The notes below the pieces were generated by a model. It made no database searches, had not been told where the DNA came from, and worked only from the letters and a program-made list of their open reading frames with translations. A stretch of 60,000 bases of DNA from positions 17,546,370 to 17,606,369 of the forward strand of contig NC_045140.1 of assembly GCF_008831285.2 (NCBI RefSeq). The letters run 5' to 3'. Source of the stretch: Nymphaea colorata (lineage: Eukaryota > Streptophyta > Magnoliopsida > Nymphaeales > Nymphaeaceae). The translations under genes and the position numbers were made by a program. Each line of letters opens with the position of its first letter. Position 1 is the stretch's first letter. Positions 12,461-24,500 of this stretch are shown here, piece by piece.

Positions 12461-13400
12461 TGCAATTTTATTTAGCTGCAATAAGATCACATTGATCAGT
12501 AACAAAATTAAGAAGTGATATGATATGATACGTGTGTGTGTGTGTGTGTGTGTTGTTATTCAGACAAACCAATTATACAGATTTTATTAAACCACGGAAA
12601 TTGGCAAAAAAACATATTGTTTGCACATGTAGGACGAGTTCTATTAGCTAAAACTATTCGTTAACTGTCACAAATTCTTATCTATCCGTTAAAGAAATGT
12701 CATGTGTGTATTTGTAATATTTTGGCTATGAAGAACACATCCATATGATAAATTCAGAAAGAAAAATAGTTCAAAAACTAAAAATAGGTATAACTGGTTA
12801 GACACGTCAAAATCGCCGTCTGGTACTACGCATTCTTCTTCCAGTTAAAATGCCTAGCCACATATATATACATCCAGTCAAAATCCACCAAACCAAAGAA
12901 ATGCGTAAAATTGCAAACAACACAAGCCAGAATTACGTTTCCGTCAACAACATCTCCGAGGCAGCAGACCAGATACTGAGACGAAATTCCAACAACGGAA
13001 CAATTTGAAGAGAATAAAGAGGAAAATGAATCAGAAGAGCAAGAAAACGCTACTAACGAGCAAAAGAGTGAGTCGAATTCTTGCTTGTTTCAGCCATGGA
13101 CAAAATTCGCCAACGAAAAAGGCCGAGACACCGAAACCGCATCGATGAAGCAGAAACTCTAAACAGGACCGACGAATTACCAAAAGAACCTCACTGCGAT
13201 CAACTCGATAAAGATTAGAAGGGAACCGAAACTCACTTGGCTAAGTGCATTCGAAGGCCTCGAATTGAGAAAAAGAGAGACGGAAAGCGTACCTTCTTTT
13301 CTGGTTGCCAACAAAAGCTTCTCGCTTCTGGCTCACACTCGACAGAGAGTCATCGAGCGACAGAAAAAAAGAACGAATTTGAAACACCGCAAGTCAACAA
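12461..13400 (-). promoter_or_regulatory. 5' leader of the ABC1K gene with a probable 5'UTR intron
   Basis: On the minus strand an acceptor (TTGCAG) ends at 12476, only 15 bases upstream of the ATG at 12460. Good donors lie near 13293 (AAG/GTACGC) and near 13230 (CAA/GTGAGT). This suggests a leader intron of about 0.75-0.82 kb and transcription starting near 13,300-13,450. A GT dinucleotide run (12532-12553) lies in that intron. The intron is an inference and has no transcript support here. Confidence 0.45.
12532..12553. repeat. (GT)n microsatellite
   Basis: Eleven GT units in the probable 5'UTR intron of the ABC1K gene. Confidence 0.95.
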
Positions 13401-15100
13401 AAAAACAAGAAAAGAAAGGTATAAACCGGCGGTTCCTACCCCGCCTTCGGCAACACTATTCTTAACCCTTAATTCGGTAACAAATCACAAGAAGACCATT
13501 CCCGTTACTCCCATTATCTGGGTTAAGAAAGACCACTACCGCTCATTGGAGCGAGTACCGATATTTTCCCGATTTCACCTGAAAAAAGAAACGCTATCAT
13601 AACATTAACATCGCTACCGAAGCCGACATAATTGCGAAGTTGAAATACACGATATTTAATTGAATTTCATTTATAAGAAAGAAATGCGAATCGCATGATC
13701 TGAACAATAACTGTAATTTCCTAAGGATAAAGGGGCAATCTCTCCCGCCTGGTAGAAGCGTACACGCAAGATTCGTTGGTAGGCGCCAGACGATGCCCCG
13801 CCGCCGAACAATCAGTGGGGCCCGCGCTAACGTGGGGCCGTTACCTCCCCCCACTTGGTCTCGGGATTGAATAGGAGAACGCGAAAGGCGTGGCGGGAAC
13901 AGAGCCGTACGTGGCACCACCTGCTCTTCGACGGCCTCACTGGTTCTATGGTCCCGAGCTCCACAGGCGGTCGGTCGCCGGTGTGGCGCGAAATCGTCCG
14001 TTGGTTTATGCAGATTTCTGTGAGTTCATCGGAACTTGTGCGCTTTTCACAGCACTCCCATTTCGTCCGGCAGAATATCTAGTAATGGGAAGCAAATTCG
14101 ATTCTTTATTGTGAAAAAAAATGTGGGCGTAAATTTTATGTTTTCCATGTATAAATTATTTATGTTTTCCATGTATAAATTATTTGGTTCTTTCCTGTAC
14201 GTATATTCGTAGCCCTATAACTGAATTATATGCTGAAGGATTGTAGGGACTGATCGCAATTTGATTGGCTTAGACTTTTATGTTTACAGAAAGCCAGCTT
14301 ATTTTGTATTTGCCTCTTTTTGGAATAGTGGGGAGGATTATGTCGAACCCCTCCTTCCCGATCACGTAGATCTTTGTATTCTTGCGAGCTTGTTTCTTTT
14401 CTTCTTCTCAATCTTGAGACTGTGAGAGCATCATAAGCTACAAGTTTTTAAAAACACAAATGCAAATATATTTTGCCGCCATATTTACTTACATCTGAAC
14501 CTAAATTTAAGAACAAGCATGCCTTTACTTGTCAACTGTATCAGGAAACTGTAGAACTTGAGATTCTTTCCGGAATAATGGGAAAAAGTTGAAAAATCAA
14601 ATGAGTTCAAGAATAAAGCATCTGGAAATGTCTCCATCTACCTATTTAGGGTAGGGAGATTCATTGAGAGACAAAAGGCGTATTGGAGCAGGAAACTTCT
14701 TCAGGTTTAGTAGGACCATGCAGTGTGTGGATCCGAACTCTCTAGGAGCCAAAAATATCTGGCCTTCTATGAATACGTTTCGTGCGGTGTTCTTTGTATT
14801 ACGACGCAATGATCTCAGAACCAGCACGCGTCCCCATCTGGCATCCACTGTCAATGACATCTGAATCCAAGGCTTATCATAAAAATGGACATCTCATGAA
14901 GTCTAATTTTGTAATATTGGTCTTTAAAGCTACACAAATTTTACTTTAACATTTGTGAGCATGATTCAAGAAGTAATCTTAGGCTTTGAATAGTACACGT
15001 GTTTGTGCCTGTGTGCACATGCATGAGGGGAAAGATACAACAGGAGAAGGTGGAACTTCCTCAACCGATGAGCATCCGCAACTATTCCTTCATCGAGTTT
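13401..15100. other. Intergenic region between ABC1K 5' end and SRT1 3' end
   Basis: About 1.7 kb without a supportable gene. The part 13,740-14,010 is distinctly GC-rich and CpG-rich and may be the promoter-proximal region of the ABC1K gene. A perfect 24-bp tandem duplication lies at 14137-14184. Short open frames at 13855-14114 and 14642-14860 resemble no family I know. Confidence 0.5.
14137..14184. repeat. Perfect 24-bp tandem duplication
   Basis: Two adjacent identical copies of an AT-rich 24-mer (14137-14160 and 14161-14184), each starting TATGTTTTCC. It lies in intergenic DNA with no gene assigned. Confidence 0.95.
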
Positions 15101-15572
15101 CAACGGATCATACATTAGAATCTTTGCATTTATCTAAAGAATAAAACTTTACAAAACAAACGTTAAATATATGTGCTTTTCATCAGAATAGTAAGCAGTC
15201 CACAATGCTTTTATATGGTGGTACATTAGATGCATCATGCACACTCAGTTTATCAGACCTTAAAGACCCAGAAGGGAATTAATTTATAAGCAGTTTCAGG
15301 TGTATTTCCACTGAAATATAGAGCATTCTACTTGTATTTCTTTTTATCGGAAGAGAATATACAAACAGCTGTAGGTCTAATCGAACTGGAATATCCAACT
15401 GTTTCACTGGGTGTAAAAACACAAAATTCACCCAGTTTTCTCAAGACGACCAACAGAATTAGAACTTAAGCTATTAAAGGCCACACCTAACATAAAGAAT
15501 GAACTATGAAAAGGACACGGAAAGGTAAAAAGAGTACAGGAAGACGAGCATCAACTGAAGAGCAAAAGAACA
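15101..15572 (-). other. Probable 3'UTR of SRT1
   Basis: AT-rich sequence follows the stop codon at 15573-15575. The true end of the transcript cannot be placed from sequence alone. Confidence 0.35.
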
Positions 15573-18500
15573 TCATGTCTTTGCTTTCTTTGGAGTACGG
15601 TTGCGACTAACACCTGTTCTGTTTCTCTTCGCCACCTTCAACTTGGCCTCAGTAACTTTAGGTTCCCTGAGGATTAAGGATTCATTTGGTTTCAGAATCT
15701 CTACACTCCTAGTTCTGCATAATTTTCCCAGATTTACCAGCTGACTCTGGGACATTAAATTCACACCATTGCTTTTTGGGGCTTCAGCTTCCTTCGGCAT
15801 CTCCGCTTGGTCTTGTGGCCCATGGCTCATGCAACTGTTTATGGGGCTCTCATCTTTCTGATGGACCAACGATTCATGTTGCTTCAAGGGACATCTTCCA
15901 TTGCTTTCAGGAACTCCACTTTGCCGAAGCATCTGGGGTTCATCATATCTTAAAAGGCTTGTTACAATGGCATGTAGAGTTGTTTCCGTGCTAGGATTTG
16001 AGGATTTCTTTTTTTCAAGTATGGCATGCTTCCCACATTCTAGACCTTGAAGTGCTGCGTCCCTTAGCTGTTGGAAAATAGAACTCTTCTCACAGCTGTA
16101 ACTCTTAACGGAATCCTGCATGGCATCACGCGGGCCTCATAAAGCTTGTGTACTGTGAAGAAAATAAGTTTTTAGACTCAATCTTCTACTCCGTTCGAGA
16201 GGTTCACCCTTTTGACTACATGAATTTTCTGTATTACTACAAGAGAATGCAGGTCCTAACCTTCAAAACGAAAATCATACATGGACCTTCTTATATCTAC
16301 AAGTGAAGAAAATCTGAGACTTTTACTGTCTGGCAACCAATTAAAATAAGAAAAAACCACCACAAGTATGGAGGCAATTTTATTGTAGTTTCACTATGTC
16401 ACGTGACACTCCTAGAAGTATGATGCTGATGTTGAACACTTCTCGACACTAAGACTGGCACTCGTACATTTCTAAATAGCTAGGTCAAATACACTCACTC
16501 TCTCTCTCTCTCTCTCTCTCTCCCTGATCTAAAATTAAAATGAAAAAAGGTCAGTTGAGGTATCATTCTTGTACACAATCTTGGTAGCCCAAAGAACTTC
16601 TGAAGGAGGAACTAGAAAGATGACAGTTCATCCCATGCTCCACTCTTTTCTGGTTTGACCCGAAGAGAGAGAGAGAATGATACTAAGTTTATAAGTAGTG
16701 CTCTCACCAGGAAATTTACCGTCCTCTCAATCTTTGTGGATGAACACGCACAGCCTTCAACAAAATTAAGCTGTATTGCCATCTTAAATGACCTTGATTT
16801 GACAGTTTCTCTGAAAAGGACAACAAAGCAAAAGACAAAGAAAGATGTTGTAATGAAAAAATTCAGACCACTAATCAATCAACATTTAAACCAATAATAT
16901 TAACAGGCATTGTTAAGAATGACTTTAGCACCTCGTTAATGAGAATGGTTGATCACATAGAAGTGCAGTTTTCATGTCAGGTCTTCCTGGAAAGCATATC
17001 TGCACAGCACCTCAGAAATTGGAACGCCAAAAGAACATTTGACAAGAACCATAATGATTGAGTAAAAAATAAATATACAGTAAGAAACAGCAAATTCATA
17101 AATAGGCAATTATCAGAGAAATGCCACCTATCATTGGGAAAAAAAGATTGATGAAAAATTTAGCAGTTATGCAACTGGATATGCATTTCATACCATGGCC
17201 ACAAATATTGTTTACAGGTTTTAAACGGCTATGTTCTTCTCAGGTATAATACTGGAAAGTTTAAATTTTGGGAAATCTCAGGACATTTTTAAAAGATTAA
17301 AAAAAGCAAGCCTCAAAATAAAATGCAAAAAAATGCCAAAATAAAATGCAGTAATAAGAAATGAGAAAAAAATGCCAAAAAACATGAAAAAATATGTTTT
17401 TTATGTTTTTAGGCATTTTTTCATTTTAGTATCGTTTTCAAAAAGACGGCTTTTTTGAGCTGAGTTATTTTTGAAGCATAAAATGGGTTTTTTTTTTCGA
17501 GAAAACAGGTTTTCTGTGACAATGGTTTTTTTATACCATTCACATAAAAATTTTGGCATTGAAGTGCTGATAATACCTCAACTGACTTCAAAAAAGGTAC
17601 CGGAAACTTTTCTCCATCCACACTCAAAATCTTCATGGTCCACTTTATATATTTCCCCCCTGCATTTGCATAATAATGTATCAGTCTGCCCCAGAAGCAA
17701 GAAACATCTTAAGCAGATGATAAAAATAAAGATTCAACAAATTAGAAGCATATAAAAGCTGGGTCACCATAAGCCTTTAATGGAGTAGGTAATTCATGGC
17801 AGCAAAACCTAGTCACTCACAAAAGTTGCCTTAAGGTGTGTGTGTTGTTAGTGTGCAGGTGTACATACACTCATACTACACATCATTGTCACGAATATTA
17901 TCCTTGGATTTTTACCGAAGAATTTTTTCTCAAGCACGAACTGTGAAGTTTGCTTTGCTCGTGAAACTCTCAGAATTTCAAAAGATAAAAAAATATATTA
18001 AAAATAATAGAATATGATAATAATTCAAATTTACTGCTGTTTTCTTACCAAAACATTGATTGGAAAAAAATGAAAAGAAACTCGAAAAAAATTAAGATAT
18101 AAAGCAAAAAGTAAACACAATATTGTCATGTTGGCATTTTCTTAAAACATTGCAATTTTCACGTTCTTTTCTTTTATATTTTCCTTTTTCAAAAAGAAGT
18201 ATCTATATGTGTGTGTGTGTGTGTGTGTTATATTGTGTAAACATATTTATAGTTTATGCAATTTATTGTAGTTCAGTTTCAGTCAAGAATAAACCTTGAC
18301 TAGCTCAGTCCTCTTTGGTGTATATAATTCTGTATGTGAAGCCTTTATGCTTGAGTTATTTTATCTTGGTATAAGTCTTATATTGTGGCTTATGCCTTGC
18401 TATTTTTACATGGTATAAGCAAGTTATCCACAGCATGATTGGGACCATTTTGAACAAGGTCGCTGCCTCATGAAGCATGCCGGTGAATCAGTCAATTGGT

Positions 18501-21500
18501 CCTATCTAATCATTCTGAAATTCTTGGACTCACAAAATATTCTTCAAATAATCTGGAAAAGGGAAAATAAATGGAGAAAGACCATTACACCTTCCAGCAC
18601 GAAATAACCTCTACACCCCTTATATAGATATGTATAGATTCACACAATAATTCAGCAACACTATAGGCATAACAGGAAGTGTTAAGTCCGCCTATGAATC
18701 TACTCAGACTCCAACTGCAGGTTGAGCCTGGATAAGATGCACAATATACGACTTTTCTCACCCCAATGCATGTAATTTCCAGCCCCATCAAACTTCAAGT
18801 ACAATGCAGAGAAAAAGAAACCCCAAAAAAATGAAAACATAGGCTTACTTTTGGGTGATTGAGAAACGGAAAGTTGAAAACGATCAATACGAACATACGG
18901 AGGGATCCGCAAATTAAGAAGATCCATAACACCTGCAATAATCTGCAGCTAATCTAGTCAGATATATTAAAGTACTCTAACTGCATGATTGTGGAAGGTT
19001 GAGTATTGCAACTCTAGAGAATTGAAAAGTTCATATGCTATAAACACCCACAAATGCCAGTAATCACATAAAAAAATCCAGAGTTATTTTCGTAAGGAAC
19101 TCCTCAGCACCGACATTACCTTTAAAAAGCATTTACAAGATATCTAGCAACTTAAAACTGGTATTGTCCAACATGTGTCTGTTATAAATCTAGAAAGCAT
19201 AATCTGCAGCACTAAAGTTAAGGAAGCCTAGGGTAAAGGAGAAGAAAACATTCATGGAAGAAAATTCCAGGAAATATGACCACCTTCGTTAAGTACATAT
19301 AAAGGGCTTCCTACTTGATCCTCACCTTTGTCATACAAATATGAATGAAGCAGAAATATGGCCTCGTAGGATGATAAATGACAGCATTAGGACAACAAAA
19401 AACAAAGTATATAAATGAAGTACACAGTTTTATAAATACCAGAAGGCTCGTAAAGCTCAATTTCCACATTGGAGATGGGTGTGCTACTGAACTTAACAAG
19501 CCTATCGGACATTTCATCTTCCAGAAGAGGCAATGAAATAGTAGAGATAAAATGGTTCAAATCTGGGTGGACTTTTTGCTATTTTTATCTGTATTGCATC
19601 CAAATCCAAAATGACACTAAATGCATTCGTCCATCCAAGATCCAAGCCATTTTCATCTCCATGAAGTAGGGGCAGGACCCTCCATATACTGCAGCCCAAC
19701 AAAGTGCTAATCTATCACAAATGAAGCTCAAGATTCTCGACAATATGAATGATACTTTGATTATCAAAACAAAATCAATGTAAACAACTACAACTTAACA
19801 CCCTATTCCCAAGAAGAAAATGAACCATAGCATTTAGAATAATATATGAAGTGCTACAGTGCTCGACCAAGTAACATGGGTACAGGACTTGCCCAGAAAT
19901 ACTCATGTCTTGACATGGGTGTGTCAGGCCAAGTGGGTACATTGTGGATTTGGCCTGGGTCAGCCTCGATCCAAAATTATAACTTTTTTTTTTTTCTGTT
20001 AAGAATCATGTGCTGCTTCTGTCCAAAAGTAAAAGCTCCTTCGCAGCTCTTGAATATTTTTGAAAACCTGTCGCTGTCCTTTTTGCAAAAAAAAAAAAAA
20101 AAAAAAAAAAAATCTTTAAAGCTGCTGAAAACTCCTGGAAAGGCTGCTTAAAATTCATGGAGAAACTGCTCCATTGAGAACTGCTGAAAACTCCTCAAAA
20201 CCGCCCCCTTGGAAACTGTTGAAAACTGCTTAAGACAGAGGAGGGGCGACCTTGCAAACCTTCTTCTTTTTCTTTATAATTTTCTTGAATGCCCATAGAA
20301 CTTGCCTATATAAGAAAAATAGGCTCAAATTTTATAAAATTGCAGCTTTCCAGCTGAAATATTCCAAATATATCTTATATCTTTGAACTCCTACTGAATA
20401 TTTTTTTCCTTCAAAATAATTAAATATAAGTTTTGCCCATAGCGGACCCATAACATTATATCTGCGCTTGTATATATATATAGGAGGGCTGGATTCCTCC
20501 GGCCAGCCAGAGGAATCCAGTCCCTTCCATCGGAGTACATGTGATAACGGCCACCCAATGCAATGTATCAGGCTGATATTAGTGGAGGGGATCCCCACTG
20601 TACATGGGGATCCACCTTCTGTGTATATATATATATATACACACACACACACATACACACATGCAGAGAGAGAGAGAGAGATATGTATATATACCCCTCC
20701 ACCCGAATTTTTTATAACTCCCATGTCCGAACCTGTATGGCCGTACCTGCACGCATGTGCTTAGGCTCAACCTGTGATGTCAAAAGTCTATGTTTTTTCC
20801 ATTCCACTTACTAGAAAGTAGAAATAACTAGGAAAGAAAAACCTTACTCCTTACTATAGTTTCATTTCATAGAACTTATGCATAATTTAATTAATAGCCT
20901 TCAGCTTGCTCAGGAAAAAGAAAAAACATCAAAAAGTTTATTTCAGATACCAACATGAACTGAAACACCATTATGTAGATCGTATACATGTTTTCACTTT
21001 TTCAACTATTCCATTTTCTTAGATATTGTGATACTCATGATAGCCAATAAAGTCATGGTTTGGCCAATAATCTGCATTTTGTAGGTCTTATAAAGTGTAC
21101 ATGGTATCAGTATTTGGTTTCTTATCTTCGGGCAACTCTGAACCCTTGCTTACATGCTTTCTTTTCTGGAAGGGATTTTCATTCCTAAGAATGCCAATGC
21201 CTGTCCAACATGGTAATAAAAAACAGCAATATGACTGCAAATTTTCCTAGATTTCTTGCTTTTTCTCTATGCATCCAACAGAATAATCTCCATCTTCAAG
21301 ATATAAGCTCCACTAGGTTTAAAATAGGTATCAAAGAAATGTTGCACTACAGCATCATTTTGCCACAAGCTCTTCTAGTCCAGGTATAAAGACATCTGAC
21401 AGCATTTTTGGTATACGACAGAAAAATATTTATCCATTTCTTAGCAAACTGCAAGATAGGATTCCTTGATGTAGCATAACTTATTGTAAAGATACTCACG

Positions 21501-24500
21501 ATATCTATCCAACAGAATGTCAATAGTCAATACCTTATCAACCTGACCATGGATCACTAAAGCTGCTTTCTTATCCTTTGGTGTTGGCTGCAATGAAAAA
21601 AATTATTACTTAAATTGTTAAACATCATTTTTATTTCTATAAAGGGGGGAAAGGAATTACATAAAACGAACCCAAGATGCAAACAGACAACTCAAATAAA
21701 CACTTGATGTCTACTTATTAAGCCAGCAGATTTTAGGGTAGGACATGTAACATGGAAACTTGTAACATGAAACTGACATAGTTGACCTTTAAGTTTTTCA
21801 GGTTCTGCTTACATGCAGCCTTTATTTTGCTCTACGCTGATCCCAAATATTTCATGTCCACCTTAAAAAACTGCAGACCGTGGTTTTTTTCAAGTCTGCA
21901 CTAAATGATCCAACAAACAGGATCATTCTTGACCACAATTACAAATAATGTTTCGAAGTTTTAAACGGCGAGGTTTTTCTTGGGTATATTTGAAAAAAAC
22001 AGAAAAAAATACGGTAAATTTTTAAAATAAAAAAAAACTAAAAATGGGGGAAAAATAAAATAATTGAGAAAATAATAACACAAACATCAAAAGATAAGCA
22101 GATTTGCAACAAATAAAAAATCCAAAATGAAAAAAAAAATGTTTGGCATGGAAAAAAAATGAAAAAAATGAAAAAAGTGAAAAATGCGTTAAACACGCAT
22201 TTTTTTTTGTTTTTAATGTTTTTAGAAAAAAAGCATGTTTTTTTTAAGTTTTAAACAGCAACTTAATTCCTTGCGTTTTTTTCGAAAAGAACACGTTTTT
22301 TGTAACTATGTTCTTGACGAACAAGAAAATGTGAAAGAACAGATTGACAAGAAAGATGCACATGCTCAAACATTTATTAGAAACAAAAGAAAGGGTGCAA
22401 CTTATTATATGTAGACTCATTCTATCCTTCATGGATACTGTATTCCATTATTAGATTAGGAAGACCAAATTGCAACAAATGACTGTACATAGGACCAGAG
22501 GCATCAAGAGATTTGCATTGCAAACAGTTTATTCTGGGAATATTTCCAATAGCAAACAACATTAAGAACTTTTGGAAGAGAACCTTCTTAGCTCTTACTA
22601 GAAGTGTTTTTCTAGATGCTAACATGCAGTTGCAACTGTTTTTCGAGAAAGAGATTGGCATCCAGATCAGAACACCAAAGAATTGCAACTAATATAGCTA
22701 TCGCATAGCAATACCTGAAGATTTACAATAACAATTTTTCCCCCACCACGTAGACATCTAACAGGCAGGTTGCAAGCAGGGGTAATTTGCAGACTGCAAA
22801 AAGAAAACCAGTTTCACATTTTTTTCATATAGAAAAATGATCACTAGATCATCTAAAAAGGCTGGGAATGAAATAAAGCAACACAGGAAGAAAGAAAATT
22901 CTATTGATGCACCATAAAATAGCCCGCTTCATTGAACATTATAGTACCTGGTTCCCAAACACAAGACCAAATCAGCCATTTTACAGTGCTTTGTTGCTGG
23001 ATTCATTTCTTCTGGGGGCAAAGCGTTCTGGAAAGGAACCAAAAAAAGGAAAGTCTTACAAAAACACTTTGAAGTTTTTGATAGTATCACAAAAACATGC
23101 TTCAGTTTCAATTTTTTCATTTAACTATCTAAATCAATATGAAAATAGGTGTTTAAATGAAATAAATCAAAACTTAAAATCTGTTTTTGTTATACCACCA
23201 AAGTTGAGCATGTTTTTGTAAAAAGTCAACAAAAAACGTAAGAACTGTACAGGAAAATTACAAAAAAGAAGCAAACGTTGTTCTTCAAAGTTTCAAACAA
23301 CCCTTAAAATTCATTACACTGAGCTGCAAAATATATCTCCATTAATCGTCTTGATGAACCACTTGGGACAACCCAATCGAGACGTGGTCAGTCAAAACAC
23401 TTATGGTTTACTGGGAATACAAGCAGGTTGGATATAATTAAGTGTGGCGCAGCCTGAGAATGAATCTTTCTCAGAAGTCCATGAAGGAACAACTCAGTAT
23501 GGAATTAGTGTTGCATTCAGAAAAGAAATAGGAACCTATGGTACTGAATCCAATAAAAACAGGCAAATCTATCCACCCTCCACTGAAAATGGTAACCTTA
23601 GTTGTGTCAAAAGACTCAAAACCTTACTAGATTTTGAGCTAAATCCAAATTGTAACATCTTGTATAGGAATTCCTTGGAAATAGTCCCATATTTAAAAAA
23701 CTTGAAAAAAGACAATGGATATGTGTGTGTGTGCACATGTGTCTGTGTACTTGAACCCAATTACTACCATGTGTTCTTATTCATATTTGTTGATGCCAAA
23801 CCCAAGCAGTCCACCAAGTCGGTCCATATACCTTGGACCAGCTATCTAGGTCAGTTCCACATCAAGCCTATGGTTGGTAATGGAATCATTGTCAACCTTC
23901 AAGCCTAGGGTGCAACACGCAACGAATGAGAACATGTGTTCAAGGTGGACTGAGATCCAAGCCAGGTGCTTGAGTCAACTTTGTCAGTGTCCCTTAAATG
24001 GCAACCAAACCTTGGAGATAACAACCAAAAGGAAGGAAAAATGGCTCAATTGTGTTTCTCCACTCAATATTTGCAACTTACCTCCCAGTCGAGAACTGTG
24101 TCCCTTAATTTCCCCCCACACTTCTTAACAGAGCAACGGCGGGAAGTTTTCCTCATTCCAATAGTTTCCACCTCAAAATCGCGAATATATCTTCAAGGTT
24201 TAAGAACATGTACAGCAAAAAACTTCAAATGATGAGTCACTATGTGTAAAAACCTTATAGTAAGAGAGTATAACCATGAACTATACTTATATACATAATG
24301 CAATTGAGACTTTAAAGGTATTTCATGGATCTCATCTGGAACCATACTCTAATCCACACTTGGGGCAAAGTTCGCGAAATGAATTCCCATGCAACTCAGC
24401 TAGCTTCTCTCTTGGTATCCCAGATCGAAGATGGAGATTATCAATGTTCTGTCAAAAGAAAAATTGAAGTAAAATGCATACTTTTCTTCTTTAAAATTAT

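Noticed and set aside
13855-14114. Plus-strand frames of 74-75 codons
   Set aside because: No recognisable motif, overlapping alternatives, and GC-rich composition that keeps frames open by chance.
14642-14860. Minus-strand 72-codon frame downstream of SRT1
   Set aside because: No recognisable family and an overlapping open frame on the other strand.
21488-21587. Longer version of SRT1 exon 9 using a strong GTGAGT donor downstream
   Set aside because: It shifts the frame of exon 10 and leads to an early stop; the GTATTG donor at 21533 keeps frame and matches the family. It may be a non-productive splice form.
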